Of a stretch of 64,000 nucleotides of DNA, positions 42,681-51,116 are shown piece after piece. A model generated the notes under the pieces. It was given only the letters and a program-made list of their open reading frames with translations, was not told where the DNA came from and made no database searches. The DNA is from Io17-Chloro-G2 sp034420695 (lineage in GTDB: Bacteria; Chloroflexota; Dehalococcoidia; Lucifugimonadales; UBA3495), in contig DAOULB010000010.1 of assembly GCA_034420695.1 (NCBI GenBank), forward strand, positions 14,264 through 78,263, given 5' to 3'. The translations under genes were made by a program, and so were the position numbers. Numbering within the stretch: position 1 is the first letter of the stretch; each line of letters starts with the position of its first letter.

Positions 42681-44360
42681 CTAGTATTTCCTTTCCTCGG
42701 GCGTCCACTGGGTGATGGACACCGGCAGATAGCTGATCTCCGGCCCCTCCGAACCCTTTGTCGCCACAATGTGCTTCATCCAGTTTTCGTCGTCCCGGTC
42801 CGGGAAGTCGGTCCTCGACTGGGCGCCCCGGCTGTCCTTCCGCTCCAGTGCGCTCACCGTGATGGACTCAGCGCAATCCAGCATGAACCCCAACTCCAAG
42901 GCGAAAACCAAGTCCGTATTGAAGATGGCCCCCTTGTTGTCCACCGGCACGTGGACGTAACGCTCCTTGAGCACCTGCAACTCGTGCAGTGTTTCCTCCA
43001 TGCCTGCCTGGTTGCGGAAAACCGCCAAGTTATTGTTCATCGACTGGCCCATACCCAAGCGGACTGCCCCAACCCGGTCGCCGTTCTGGGGCCGGTCCAG
43101 CATCTCCTGTATCCGTTCCCTCTCCCGCCTTTCGGCCGCCTCGGCGTCGAATTCGATGAACTCGGCGTTCCGGGTGGCCGCTGCGGCGTGGTCCCCGGAC
43201 CGCTGCCCGAACACAATCGTGTCCAGCAGCGAGTTGGCGCCCAAGCGATTGCCGCCGTGCACGCTCACGCAGGCGCACTCCCCCGCGGCGTAAACCCCTG
43301 GAATGTTGGTGCGCCCGTCCACGTCGGTCTTGATCCCGCCCATCATGTAATGCATTCCGGGTCGTATCGGTATGGGGTCGTTGATCATGTCGGCCCCGGC
43401 CAAGTCGATGCCGATCTCCCGGATCTGGCTCAGCTTCTCCATGATTAGGTCTGCCCCCAAGTGGCGGCAGTCCAGCATCACGCAGCCGTTCACGCCGTTG
43501 CCCGCGTTGATTTCCGTCTGCTCGGCCCGGGAAACCACGTCCCTGGACGCCAGCTCCATCATGTTGGGCGCGTATTTCTCCATGAATCGGAAGCCGTTCT
43601 TGTCCAGCAGGTGCGCTCCCTCGCCCCGGGCCGCCTCCGAAATCAAAACGCCGCTCCCCGCCAGCGTCGTCGGGTGGTATTGCACCATCTCCATGTCCAT
43701 CAGTTGCGCGCCCGCGTTGTAGGCCAGAGCCATCCCGTCGCCCGTCACAATCAGCGCGTTGGTGCTGGGCTCGAAGAGCCGTCCCGATCCCCCGGTGCAG
43801 AAAATCACCGCCTTGGCCCGGATAGCGTGAATCTGGCCCGTCCGAATCTCCAAGGCCAGCACACCGCACACTTGGCCGTCTTCCTCGATGAGCGACGTTA
43901 CGAACCACTCTTCGTAGCTGCGAATCCCCGACTTTATCAACTGCTCGAACATCACGTGGAGCAGCGCCTGGCCGGTGAAATCGCCGACGAAGAACGTCCT
44001 CGCCCGCCTCTGGCCGCCGAAGGCCCGAGTGCCCAACCGGCCCTCATCGTCCCGGTTGAACGTCACCCCCATGTGCTCCATGTCGATCAGGGCTTGCCCC
44101 GCCGACTTGCACATCACCTCGATCGCGTCCTGGTCTCCCAGGAAGTCACTGCCCTTCACCGTGTCGTAGGCATGGTCCTCCCACTCGTCCCCCCGGTCGG
44201 TCAGCGCCGCGTTAATGCCGCCCTGCGCCGCGTTGGAGTGACTCCTGACCGGGTGGACCTTGCTAATGATGGCGGTGTTGGCCCCGCCGGCGTGAGCTGC
44301 TATAGCGGCCCTCATTCCGGCCAGTCCGGCCCCCACAACCAGAACGTCATGCTCCAGCAT
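42681..44360 (-). CDS. sdhA: Succinate dehydrogenase/fumarate reductase flavoprotein subunit
   Basis: A 559-residue flavoprotein. VVGAGLAGMRAAI binds FAD and RSHSNAAQGGINAAL carries the histidine used for covalent FAD attachment. HPTTLAGSG and NRLGANSLLD are in the substrate and FAD domains. The ATG at 44360 (MLEHDVLVVGAG) is the natural start, with GGAGGA 11 bases upstream. The open frame runs on to 44711, but that part is unrelated and probably non-coding. First gene of the minus-strand sdhABE unit. Confidence 0.93.
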   Translation of the reverse strand: MLEHDVLVVGAGLAGMRAAIAAHAGGANTAIISKVHPVRSHSNAAQGGINAALTDRGDEWEDHAYDTVKGSDFLGDQDAIEVMCKSAGQALIDMEHMGVTFNRDDEGRLGTRAFGGQRRARTFFVGDFTGQALLHVMFEQLIKSGIRSYEEWFVTSLIEEDGQVCGVLALEIRTGQIHAIRAKAVIFCTGGSGRLFEPSTNALIVTGDGMALAYNAGAQLMDMEMVQYHPTTLAGSGVLISEAARGEGAHLLDKNGFRFMEKYAPNMMELASRDVVSRAEQTEINAGNGVNGCVMLDCRHLGADLIMEKLSQIREIGIDLAGADMINDPIPIRPGMHYMMGGIKTDVDGRTNIPGVYAAGECACVSVHGGNRLGANSLLDTIVFGQRSGDHAAAATRNAEFIEFDAEAAERRERERIQEMLDRPQNGDRVGAVRLGMGQSMNNNLAVFRNQAGMEETLHELQVLKERYVHVPVDNKGAIFNTDLVFALELGFMLDCAESITVSALERKDSRGAQSRTDFPDRDDENWMKHIVATKGSEGPEISYLPVSITQWTPEERKY

Positions 44361-44777
44361 GGATGTCAATTCCTCCAGTGATTCCCTTGGCTGCCCTTGT
44401 GGCCCCAAGCTGACTCCGTTCGCCCCGCTGGCTGCCCTCAGCTTTAGGACCAGCCCACAATATATCAGATTTTCCCCTTTGGTGGCTTGTGGGTATTCCA
44501 GTGATATGGAGACAACAACCGCTGACTCTGAGAGATTTGGCGCTATTTTTCTCTCCATTCCCCGTTGGGTCATTACGGCCCGGCATTGTAGTATTGGATA
44601 ATTCTTCCAAATGGGAGCACAGGGATTCCCGGTTCTTGGTCCGCCAATCTCAATACTCGTAAATGGACATGCCGGTATCACCGAGGCGGTTTTGGCCTGC
44701 CAGTGAGCCAATAGCCCGTTCTCCTCATCGTAAATTGCAATTTACCCACCCGTTAGCTGTCCACCTCAGACAATCCA
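44361..44777. other. Divergent intergenic region between sdhA and the epimerase gene
   Basis: A 417-base gap with no credible gene. AT-rich sequence around 44459-44465 (minus strand, TATATT) may hold the sdhA promoter. A perfect palindrome close to the epimerase start is listed separately. Confidence 0.4.
44730..44745. promoter_or_regulatory. 16-bp palindrome, operator candidate
   Basis: GTAAATTGCAATTTAC is a perfect AT-rich palindrome 33-48 bases upstream of the epimerase ATG, a position typical of a repressor site. There is no adjacent regulator gene. Confidence 0.4.
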
Positions 44778-46271
44778 ATGCCTGACGCTCAAACAGTCCT
44801 GGTTACCGGCGCCACCGGCTACATTGGGGGAAGACTGGTCCCCAAGCTGATTCAAGCAGGCCACCGGGTGCGTATCTTGGTCCGCAACCGGGACCACGTG
44901 TCCTCCCGCCCTTGGGCGGAGCAAGTTCAGGTGGTGGTAGGCGATGTGCTCCAGCCGGAAACCCTTTCCCCAGCCCTGGAAGGAGTGGACACCTCCTACT
45001 ACCTGGTCCACAGCATGGCCAAAGGGGGCGCATTCGAAGAACTGGACGTGCAGGCCGCCCGGTTCTTTGCTGCAGCCGCCAGAGAGGCCGCAGTCGGCAA
45101 CATCATCTACTTGGGCGGCCTGGGGGACCCCGAATCCAACCTCTCCTCCCACCTTCGCTCCCGGCAGCAGACCGGTCAGGCCCTTCGCGAATGTGGTGTC
45201 CCTGTCACTGAATTTCGGGCCGCAGTCGTTATCGGGTCCGGCAGCATTTCCTTCGAAATTATCCGTTCCCTCGTCGAGCGCCTCCCCATCATGGTTTGCC
45301 CCAAGTGGGTTTACTCCCAAGTTCAGCCCATTGCTGTCGGCGACCTATTGGAATACCTGGTTTCCGCCCTCGACAACCCCCAGAGCAAGGGTCAACTCTT
45401 GGAAGTCGGCGGAGAAAGCATAACTACATACCGTGGACTCATGGAGGCCTATGCCAAGGCAAGGGGACTACGAAGGCTCCTGCTCCCTGTCCCGGTCCTC
45501 ACCCCCCGGTTGTCCTCCTATTGGGTGCACTGGGTAACGCCGATACCTGCCGCCCTGGCAGCCCCTCTCATCGACGGCCTTCGCAACGACGTCGTGGTGA
45601 CCTCCAGCCTGGCCCGGGCTCTCTTCCCCCACATCGAGCCCAAAGGCTTCGCCGAGGCCATGGCCGGCGTGGTCAAAGACCTGGATGAGGGACGCATTGA
45701 CACATCGTGGAGCGACGCAACCGCCGCAGCCAACGCCGGCCGAAACGCGGTCCGTCTCGAGACCGGGCAGGGGATGATCCTGGAGCGTCGCCGCCGGTCC
45801 GTCGCCGCCCCTCCTCACGTGGTCTACCGCACCTTCACCGGTATCGGCGGCGGCCGTGGGTGGTTCTTTGCCAACTGGGCCTGGAGCCTGCGTGGCATCC
45901 TGGACCGGATGCTGGGCGGGTCCGGCCTCCGCAGGGGGCGTCGTCATCCGGAAGAACTGCGGGTAGGCGACGCACTGGATTTCTGGCGCGTGGAAGCCCT
46001 TGAAACCAACCATTTGCTCCGCCTTAGGGCAGAGATGAAGTCCCCGGGCAACGCCTGGCTCCAGTTTGAGGTGCGGGAAGGCCAGCAGGGCCAGGCTCAA
46101 CTCGAACAATTGGCTGTATTCAATCCACGGGGTGTGGGAGGCCTGGCCTATTGGTACGCCCTCTACCCATTCCATGCCTGGATCTTCCGGGGCCTGATCA
46201 AGGCAATTGCGCTACGTGCAGAACGCATAGCCGCTGGCATCGATGACCCAACCCTTGACAGGCAGACCTAG
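44778..46271 (+). CDS. NAD(P)-binding epimerase-like protein with DUF2867 domain
   Basis: A 497-residue two-domain protein. The N-terminal extended-SDR/NmrA-like domain starts VLVTGATGYIGGRLV and has SYYLVHSMAKGG and IIYLGGLGD. The C-terminal part (about residues 340-490) matches the DUF2867 family (FTGIGGGRGWFFANWAWSLRG, then LRLRAEMKSPG). Enzymes of this layout (YbjT-like) bind NAD(P)H; their substrates are not established. Confidence 0.85.
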   Translation: MPDAQTVLVTGATGYIGGRLVPKLIQAGHRVRILVRNRDHVSSRPWAEQVQVVVGDVLQPETLSPALEGVDTSYYLVHSMAKGGAFEELDVQAARFFAAAAREAAVGNIIYLGGLGDPESNLSSHLRSRQQTGQALRECGVPVTEFRAAVVIGSGSISFEIIRSLVERLPIMVCPKWVYSQVQPIAVGDLLEYLVSALDNPQSKGQLLEVGGESITTYRGLMEAYAKARGLRRLLLPVPVLTPRLSSYWVHWVTPIPAALAAPLIDGLRNDVVVTSSLARALFPHIEPKGFAEAMAGVVKDLDEGRIDTSWSDATAAANAGRNAVRLETGQGMILERRRRSVAAPPHVVYRTFTGIGGGRGWFFANWAWSLRGILDRMLGGSGLRRGRRHPEELRVGDALDFWRVEALETNHLLRLRAEMKSPGNAWLQFEVREGQQGQAQLEQLAVFNPRGVGGLAYWYALYPFHAWIFRGLIKAIALRAERIAAGIDDPTLDRQT

Positions 46272-46281
46272 GGCCGTTGCT

Positions 46282-46322
46282 CGCCACTGGCTTCAAATTC
46301 TGGACGCTGTAAGCCAGTGGCG
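46282..46322. repeat. 12-bp perfect inverted repeat after the epimerase gene
   Basis: CGCCACTGGCTT (46282-46293) and AAGCCAGTGGCG (46311-46322) are separated by 17 bases and start 11 bases after the stop. Without a T-run it is a hairpin-type RNA end or a repeat, not a canonical terminator. The rest of the 321-base gap to the HEPN gene shows a possible -10 (TATGAT at 46540-46545) and no gene. Confidence 0.5.
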
Positions 46323-46592
46323 GGAGCCAGCCTGAGTAATACAACGGGAGCGGAGCACGTTGTTGGTGATTCTTGCCCTAACCAGGAGCAGCCTTCGGCA
46401 ATTGATGGACAAGATATCCCAAAACGACGAGCGGCAATTCGGCCAGTAGTCGGCCCTGCGTTACGGGATAACCTCCTGACTGGGGTTAACCCCACATCCT
46501 CATTTAGACGATCGATCATCCACAGATGTCAGGCTCCCCTATGATAATATGGCCCTCACATAGCATTTGTCGGCGGAGCAAAGAGGTGGTGA

Positions 46593-46982
46593 ATGAGTCT
46601 GGACGAAGCCAGGGCGCGCATTGATCGCGCGAAGCAGCAGTTGGAGAAAGTCCAAGTCGCAGCCCTGGCCTCAGACCACGAAAATGCCGTGGTTTGGGCT
46701 TTCTATGCCTACGAGAACTGTGTGACTTCACTTGCAGAGTTCCATAATCGGGACTGGACCCCTAACCACTACGACAAGGCTCGGCTGGCGCGGACCTTTC
46801 ACACAAGCGGACTCATTTCACGGGATATCCATGATCACTTACAAGAACTCAACAGGTTGAGAAAAGAGGTTGCATACGATGGTCCAGGGTATGAATTGCT
46901 GGAACTGGACCTCGAAGACCTCTCTAGACAACTTGAAGAGTTCATAGGCGAAATAGAAGCCCGTATAGAGTCATCAACATGA
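46593..46982 (+). CDS. HEPN-domain protein of a HEPN/MNT pair
   Basis: A 129-residue all-helical protein of the HEPN type. NAVVWAFYAYENCVTSLAEFH is the conserved second helix, and LNRLRKEVAYDGPG corresponds to the region where RNase toxins carry R-x4-6-H. Here the His position appears to be Tyr (RKEVAY). It is followed by the nucleotidyltransferase gene with a 4-base ATGA overlap. The pair resembles type VII-like HepT/MntA toxin-antitoxin systems, but the changed motif leaves toxicity in doubt. Confidence 0.7.
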   Translation: MSLDEARARIDRAKQQLEKVQVAALASDHENAVVWAFYAYENCVTSLAEFHNRDWTPNHYDKARLARTFHTSGLISRDIHDHLQELNRLRKEVAYDGPGYELLELDLEDLSRQLEEFIGEIEARIESST

Positions 46983-47650
46983 ACGAAACGGTCGAGGCTG
47001 CGGCTAAGTCTGTATTTGACGCTCTGGCTCTCCACGGACTGGAAAGAACCGCAACTGTGGTCCTGATCGGTTCTGGCGCTCGCAACACCATGAGCGAGCG
47101 TAGCGACATTGACATCTTGGTCCTTGATGATGCTGAGCATCAGATTCGACTCGAACATCCGGGTGAAGTGCACCTGCAAGAATGCAGTCGCTCTAGGTTC
47201 CTCAGTCGGCTTGAGGATGGTGATGACTATCCATGCTGGGCGCTGCGGTTTGGGATACCCATGCGCGATCCTGGTGGTTGGTGGGCTAACCAAGCTGCTG
47301 CCGAACTTGAAAATCCTCACTGGCCCAATTGGCGCCCCAAGATTGGTTATGCCCGAAAGCGCATCAAAATGGCCTCAGAGTTACTCGACGTGAACGATGT
47401 GGACGCCGCATCCGAAGAGTTGTTATTCGCAGCCAGTCATGTGGCCCGGGCACTTCTGCTAAAGCATGGAATCTTTCCCTTTTCCAGGCCTGAGCTACCT
47501 TCACAACTGGAAGATATCGAACCCGCCCTTGCCTGCATTCTTGGGTGCCTCATCCACGGTAATATCGGCGAGGTAGAACTGAGGTCAGTAGAGGCCTTTT
47601 TGATAAGCAAAATCGGCCGGCTCTATTCTTTGAGCGGAAGCCTGCAATAG
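46979..47650 (+). CDS. MNT nucleotidyltransferase of the HEPN/MNT pair
   Basis: A 223-residue protein. The N-terminal nucleotidyltransferase core has GSGARNTMSERSDIDIL (residues 32-48). The C-terminal half is helical and HEPN-like (ASEELLFAASHVARALLLKHG). MntA-type proteins AMPylate the HEPN partner. The ATG overlaps the stop of the HEPN gene (ATGA), so the two are translated together. Confidence 0.78.
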   Translation: MNETVEAAAKSVFDALALHGLERTATVVLIGSGARNTMSERSDIDILVLDDAEHQIRLEHPGEVHLQECSRSRFLSRLEDGDDYPCWALRFGIPMRDPGGWWANQAAAELENPHWPNWRPKIGYARKRIKMASELLDVNDVDAASEELLFAASHVARALLLKHGIFPFSRPELPSQLEDIEPALACILGCLIHGNIGEVELRSVEAFLISKIGRLYSLSGSLQ

Positions 47651-47853
47651 GCGTCTCTCTCGATTGAAACTGGGATTGACACCCGCCGCGGAGTCCGCCG
47701 AAAGCCGATTCATAAGATGCTTGGCCTGTGGAAATGCTGGTGCAGCCTATGGATTGCCCGACCCGGACGTTAGGGCATTGCCGTCGGGGGCTGCCGTGAA
47801 CGGGAACTGAATTAGTCCCTGCAGCCGGCCCTCAGCGCCTGGACACTGGGGCG

Positions 47854-48399
47854 TCAAGAAGCGTTGACAACCCTCAGCGCTAGCAGCAGCGAAGCAATGC
47901 TCTTGGCGTCGCATATCTCGCCCGAATCTATCAGCGAAGTGACTTCGGCCAAGGGGACCGGCACCACGTCGATGCTCTCGTCGAAGTCCGCCGGCAGTGT
48001 CGACGGCTCCAAGTCCCTGGCCAGGAAGGCGTACATGTACTCCGTGGCCCACCCCGGCGCCAGCCAGAAGCCGGAGAGGGGCGTGATTTCCCTCGCCGTG
48101 TGCCCTATCTCTTCCTGCAACTCACGCAGTGCCGTGGCCTCGGGGCTCTCGCCATCCTCGATTCCCCCGGCGGGCACCTCCAGTAGCTGGCTCTCCAAGG
48201 GCTTCCGGTATTGCCGCACCAGCAGGACGTTTTGTTCCACGTCCAGAGGCACCACGCAGACCGAGTCTGCATGTTCGACAATCTCCCGGGTGGACTGCCG
48301 CCCCCCGGATAGGCCCACTTGGTCCACTCGCAGGGTCACGATCCGCCCTTCGTACTCCACCTTGCTCTCAATGGTGGGTTCGTTCCAGTTGTCAGTCAT
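47854..48399 (-). CDS. NUDIX hydrolase, ADP-ribose pyrophosphatase-like
   Basis: A 181-residue protein. The complete NUDIX box lies in GGIEDGESPEATALRELQEE plus IGH, and GFWLAPGWATEYMYAFLA is the segment after the box seen in ADP-ribose pyrophosphatases (NudF type). The nadK gene lies upstream on the same strand with 116 bases between, separated by a palindromic repeat, so both may act in pyridine-nucleotide metabolism. Confidence 0.88.
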   Translation of the reverse strand: MTDNWNEPTIESKVEYEGRIVTLRVDQVGLSGGRQSTREIVEHADSVCVVPLDVEQNVLLVRQYRKPLESQLLEVPAGGIEDGESPEATALRELQEEIGHTAREITPLSGFWLAPGWATEYMYAFLARDLEPSTLPADFDESIDVVPVPLAEVTSLIDSGEICDAKSIASLLLALRVVNAS

Positions 48400-48453
48400 A
48401 TAAGCAATCCCTGAACAACCCTAGTCATGGCGGCCAGGGTTACTAATCCCAGT

Positions 48454-48483
48454 CACCTTGTAGGGGCGGGTTTGAAACCCGCC
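48454..48483. repeat. Interspersed palindromic repeat, copy 1
   Basis: GTCACCTTGTAGGGGCGGG followed by TTTGAAACCCGCC. The core GGCGGG/CCCGCC stem has a TTTGAAA loop. A second copy with the same flank is at 49545-49575. The element separates nadK from the NUDIX gene. Confidence 0.65.
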
Positions 48484-48515
48484 TCCGCCACTCAGAACTT
48501 CCCAAACCTCTGGCC

Positions 48516-49367
48516 CTACTGGCCCCTGAGGCTGAACCCCAGCCGCCGGGTCAGTGTTCCGAAGAAGTAGCTGGGTGAGTTGGCCCTGAGGAACTTGGCC
48601 TTCAATGGGCTCTGCTGCAACTCCACCACGTCCCCCGGCTGCAGGGCATAATCGACCTGCCCGTCCACGCTGAAAGTCGCGTCCTGGTAACCTTCCAAGG
48701 CCAAGCTAATCTTGGTAGCATGGTCCAGCACCACCGCCGCCGTCAGGCCCATGTGGGCTGCCACCGGCTTCAGCACCAGCGCGCTCGACAGCGGGTCCAG
48801 TATCGGGCCCCCAACAGCCAGGTTGTAGCCGGTGCTGCCCGTAGCCGTGGACACGATGACCGCATCGGCCCGGAACGTCGTCAGTTGCGCTCCGTCCACC
48901 CTCCCGGCAATGGTCACCACCCTCGATACGCCGCCCCTCGCCAAGACCGCGTCGTTCAGCGCGTGATAGGGTCCTTCGGTGTCGGCGGCAGCTTTGCCGT
49001 TGCCCCGGAATACCAACGCCTGGAGCATGCACCGCTCTTCAAGCCGGGGCTCCATGTCGAAATAGGAAGGCAGCTTCGCCAAGGCTTCGTCAACCTGCAG
49101 TTCTGTCATGAACCCCAAGCGCCCCATGTTGATGCCCACCATGGGGATGTCCATGGGAGCCGCCACCTGAACCGCCCTCAGGATGGTCCCGTCGCCCCCC
49201 ACCGTGATAATCAGGTCCGTCCCGGCAGCCCGCTCGCTCAGGGTGGTAAAGTCCTCCGCGGGTGCCAGCCAGCTATCCTCGCTCAAGTCCAATTCATGGA
49301 AGATAGCAGAACTGAGGTCCAACGCCTCTGGAATCCTGGCGTTGTATATGATGCCGGCGTTTCTCAT
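48516..49367 (-). CDS. nadK: NAD kinase
   Basis: Phosphorylates NAD+ to NADP+. The 283 residues include the catalytic GGDGTILRA near residue 58, GINMGRLGFMTEL, and the TATGSTGYNLAVGGP motif. It starts at ATG 49367. The bases around this start are tandemly duplicated, so a second ATG-AGA-AAC-GCC at 49382 opens a five-codon frame ending TGAATG. No clear Shine-Dalgarno sequence precedes it. It supplies NADP for the monomeric isocitrate dehydrogenase among others. Confidence 0.95.
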   Translation of the reverse strand: MRNAGIIYNARIPEALDLSSAIFHELDLSEDSWLAPAEDFTTLSERAAGTDLIITVGGDGTILRAVQVAAPMDIPMVGINMGRLGFMTELQVDEALAKLPSYFDMEPRLEERCMLQALVFRGNGKAAADTEGPYHALNDAVLARGGVSRVVTIAGRVDGAQLTTFRADAVIVSTATGSTGYNLAVGGPILDPLSSALVLKPVAAHMGLTAAVVLDHATKISLALEGYQDATFSVDGQVDYALQPGDVVELQQSPLKAKFLRANSPSYFFGTLTRRLGFSLRGQ

Positions 49368-49383
49368 TCAGGCGTTTCTCATT
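49356..49383. repeat. 15-bp tandem duplication of the nadK start
   Basis: GGCGTTTCTCATT on the plus strand (start codon and first codons of nadK in complement) occurs at 49356-49368 and 49371-49383. Confidence 0.6.
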
Positions 49384-50089
49384 GGGGGGCAAGTCTGGAA
49401 AGAAGCGCAGGACCGTTCATTGATGAGGCTCCGCTTCCGGGCTGAGGGGCAGTGCGAGTCTAGCATCGGCAGTGTATTAGCGCAATGAAACCGGCTCCAC
49501 CTGAATCCACCACCTCCCCAATGGACGGCACATCTACAAGGCGTCACCCTGTAGGGGCGGGTTTGAAACCCGCCCTTCCCTTGCCACTAGGGCGTCGCCG
49601 CCATTTGGGTGGTGGATTTGGGCTTCGCGCCCGAAGGCCCTTTCATTGTCCCCGCAGGACAGCCACCGGGGCTGCCACAATAGGACGCGTCTCGATGATA
49701 ATGGTAGGGGCAACCCTTGTGTTTGACCGGTGGCCCGGCTCAGCCTCTCAAGGACCCTTATCTCCAATGCCCGAAACCAAGGGTCTCCACTTCAACTCGG
49801 TCGTTTTATGGAGTACCACCAAAAAGTAATAGCGAGCTGGTCAGACCCGGCAAGGCACCGAACCCGCTGGTAGAATGGGGTCACCCAATGACCCGGTAAG
49901 AGTCCCACTACAAAGAAGAACGAGGACAAGCCAATAATTGCCCGGCTGCCACTCCGCAAGGGCGTTCTTGTGTTGTTAGTAGCCGCTTGCGTCGCCGCGG
50001 TGTCGGGCGATTGCACTGAGGTGGACCCGCAAATTCGGGTCAACCTCAGCCTTCTGGTGTTGATGTAGAACCGGAAATCCCGGAACTTC
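49384..50089. other. Gene-poor tract with palindromic elements
   Basis: About 700 bases without a convincing gene. It contains a palindromic repeat (49545-49575), a related GTAGGGGCAACCC fragment at 49706-49718 and an imperfect GGGCTTCG/CGAAGGCCC hairpin near 49619-49641. A plus-strand open stretch runs from 49892 to a TAG at 50066-50068 and encodes one hydrophobic helix. It lacks a proper start codon, so it may be a gene remnant. Confidence 0.4.
49545..49575. repeat. Interspersed palindromic repeat, copy 2
   Basis: GTCACCCTGTAGGGGCGGG followed by TTTGAAACCCGCCC. It is the same element as at 48454-48483, with the same left flank. Confidence 0.65.
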
Positions 50090-50476
50090 CTACGTTTTCA
50101 CCTGGATGATAACGCGCCCGCCGTTCTCGACGTCCATGTTCAGGTTGTGCCCTTCCAGCAGGGCCATGCCTACAAGTGGCGTCGGTCCCACCGCATCGGC
50201 CTCGACATATCTCGGCTGGCCGTCCCAAAGCCCCGTGACGCTATACACGCCAAAGGTCTCCTCGCTCCCGTTGGCTAGGAACGCCCGGCCACGAAACCGA
50301 AAAGGCAACCCCAGTTCATCTACCAAAGACGGCGGCAGAGTCAGGAAGCCATTATATCCAGTGTCTATCACGGCTTCGATTTCCCGCGACTGCCCAGCCG
50401 GACCTCGCACGGGAAGGGTTACGACTGCCTCGCGAGCGGCGTTCACCACACCCTCGATCACCCAGGCCTCCGCCAT
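50090..50476 (-). CDS. Retropepsin-like (clan AA) aspartic protease
   Basis: A 128-residue protein with one aspartic-protease half: AVIDTGYNGFLTLP contains the D-T-G catalytic triad (residues about 36-38), and VGPTPLVGMALLEG is the second conserved region. Such proteins would act as homodimers. Its start overlaps the end of the preceding small gene by 19 bases, a pairing that suggests a conserved two-gene unit. The substrate is unknown. Confidence 0.82.
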   Translation of the reverse strand: MAEAWVIEGVVNAAREAVVTLPVRGPAGQSREIEAVIDTGYNGFLTLPPSLVDELGLPFRFRGRAFLANGSEETFGVYSVTGLWDGQPRYVEADAVGPTPLVGMALLEGHNLNMDVENGGRVIIQVKT

Positions 50477-50730
50477 GAACCGGCTCCGAAGCTGCGCAGC
50501 GCCCCGTATCCGACTCTAAGACACCAAATATCGGCGCTCGGGTCCTGGGCCAGCAGGCGTTCCGATGCGGCCAGACCAGTGTCGTCAATGGCGTAGTCGC
50601 CGCTGTCCACGTTGATGGCGACTATCTTCCCGTGGTGGGTCTCTTCGACTTGGGGTCGGATGTCCCGCTCGTATATGTCGTCGCCGAGGCGGCCTGTCTC
50701 ATCGGCAGTCCGGCGTGTTGGCGTCGTCAT
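50458..50730 (-). CDS. Small protein paired with the aspartic protease
   Basis: About 90 residues. After the start MTTPTRRTADE, the segment HHGKIVAINVDSGDYAIDD and LLAQDPSADIWCLRVGYGALRSFG define a compact alpha/beta protein. I have no firm family name; similar proteins sit next to clan AA proteases. The ATG at 50730 is preferred because a promoter (-10 at 50773-50778) would exclude the longer reading from 50772. Possible protease partner, substrate or antitoxin-like protein. Confidence 0.7.
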   Translation of the reverse strand: MTTPTRRTADETGRLGDDIYERDIRPQVEETHHGKIVAINVDSGDYAIDDTGLAASERLLAQDPSADIWCLRVGYGALRSFGAGSWRRPG

Positions 50731-50772
50731 CTCTCCGTCCCTATCCTTCAATGGCATTCTTCTACTAACCAC

Positions 50773-50802
50773 ATTCTACCGCCAACGGTAATTTGGGGAC
50801 AA
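50773..50802 (-). promoter_or_regulatory. Promoter of the protease pair
   Basis: On the minus strand TTGTCC (50797-50802), an 18-base spacer and TAGAAT (50773-50778), with the ATG of the first gene about 36 bases beyond the expected start. Confidence 0.5.
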
Positions 50803-51116
50803 TATCCGATGGGGCGCCTCATGCAGAGACTCTCCCAGGGATGGGTTGGGCATTTGGCGCTGTATGATGGGGTCCACCTCAGCCTGCGGAACTAGCGGGA
50901 CAGGCAGCACATGTCGAAATTGACCCTTGAAACATCACACCACAAGTTAACAATGCCTCGACAAGAAAGACCTCCGGGCAACGAATCGCCGGAGGACTGA
51001 GTAGTTGCAAGTGCTACTGAGACTGGTCTCTGTGAAGCAGTCGAGCGCTTCTTGATACCCCGCCGAGAGCGATCCCTTGGTGTTCCACCGCCATTGCGCC
51101 GTCTTTCGTTGTTAGG
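50803..51116. other. Intergenic region
   Basis: No gene recognised. A hairpin CCTCCGG/CCGGAGG (50971-50977 and 50989-50995) with an 11-base loop is the only structure seen. Base composition becomes less GC-rich from here to about 51850. Confidence 0.35.

Noticed and set aside
44361..44711. N-terminal extension of sdhA
   Set aside because: The flavoprotein family starts at the FAD motif near 44360; the upstream part has no homology-like features and crosses the likely promoter.
47651..47853. tRNA or small RNA between the MNT and NUDIX genes
   Set aside because: No cloverleaf, T-loop GTTCRANYC motif or strong hairpin plus T-run was found; the gap looks empty. The other gaps were checked the same way without a tRNA.
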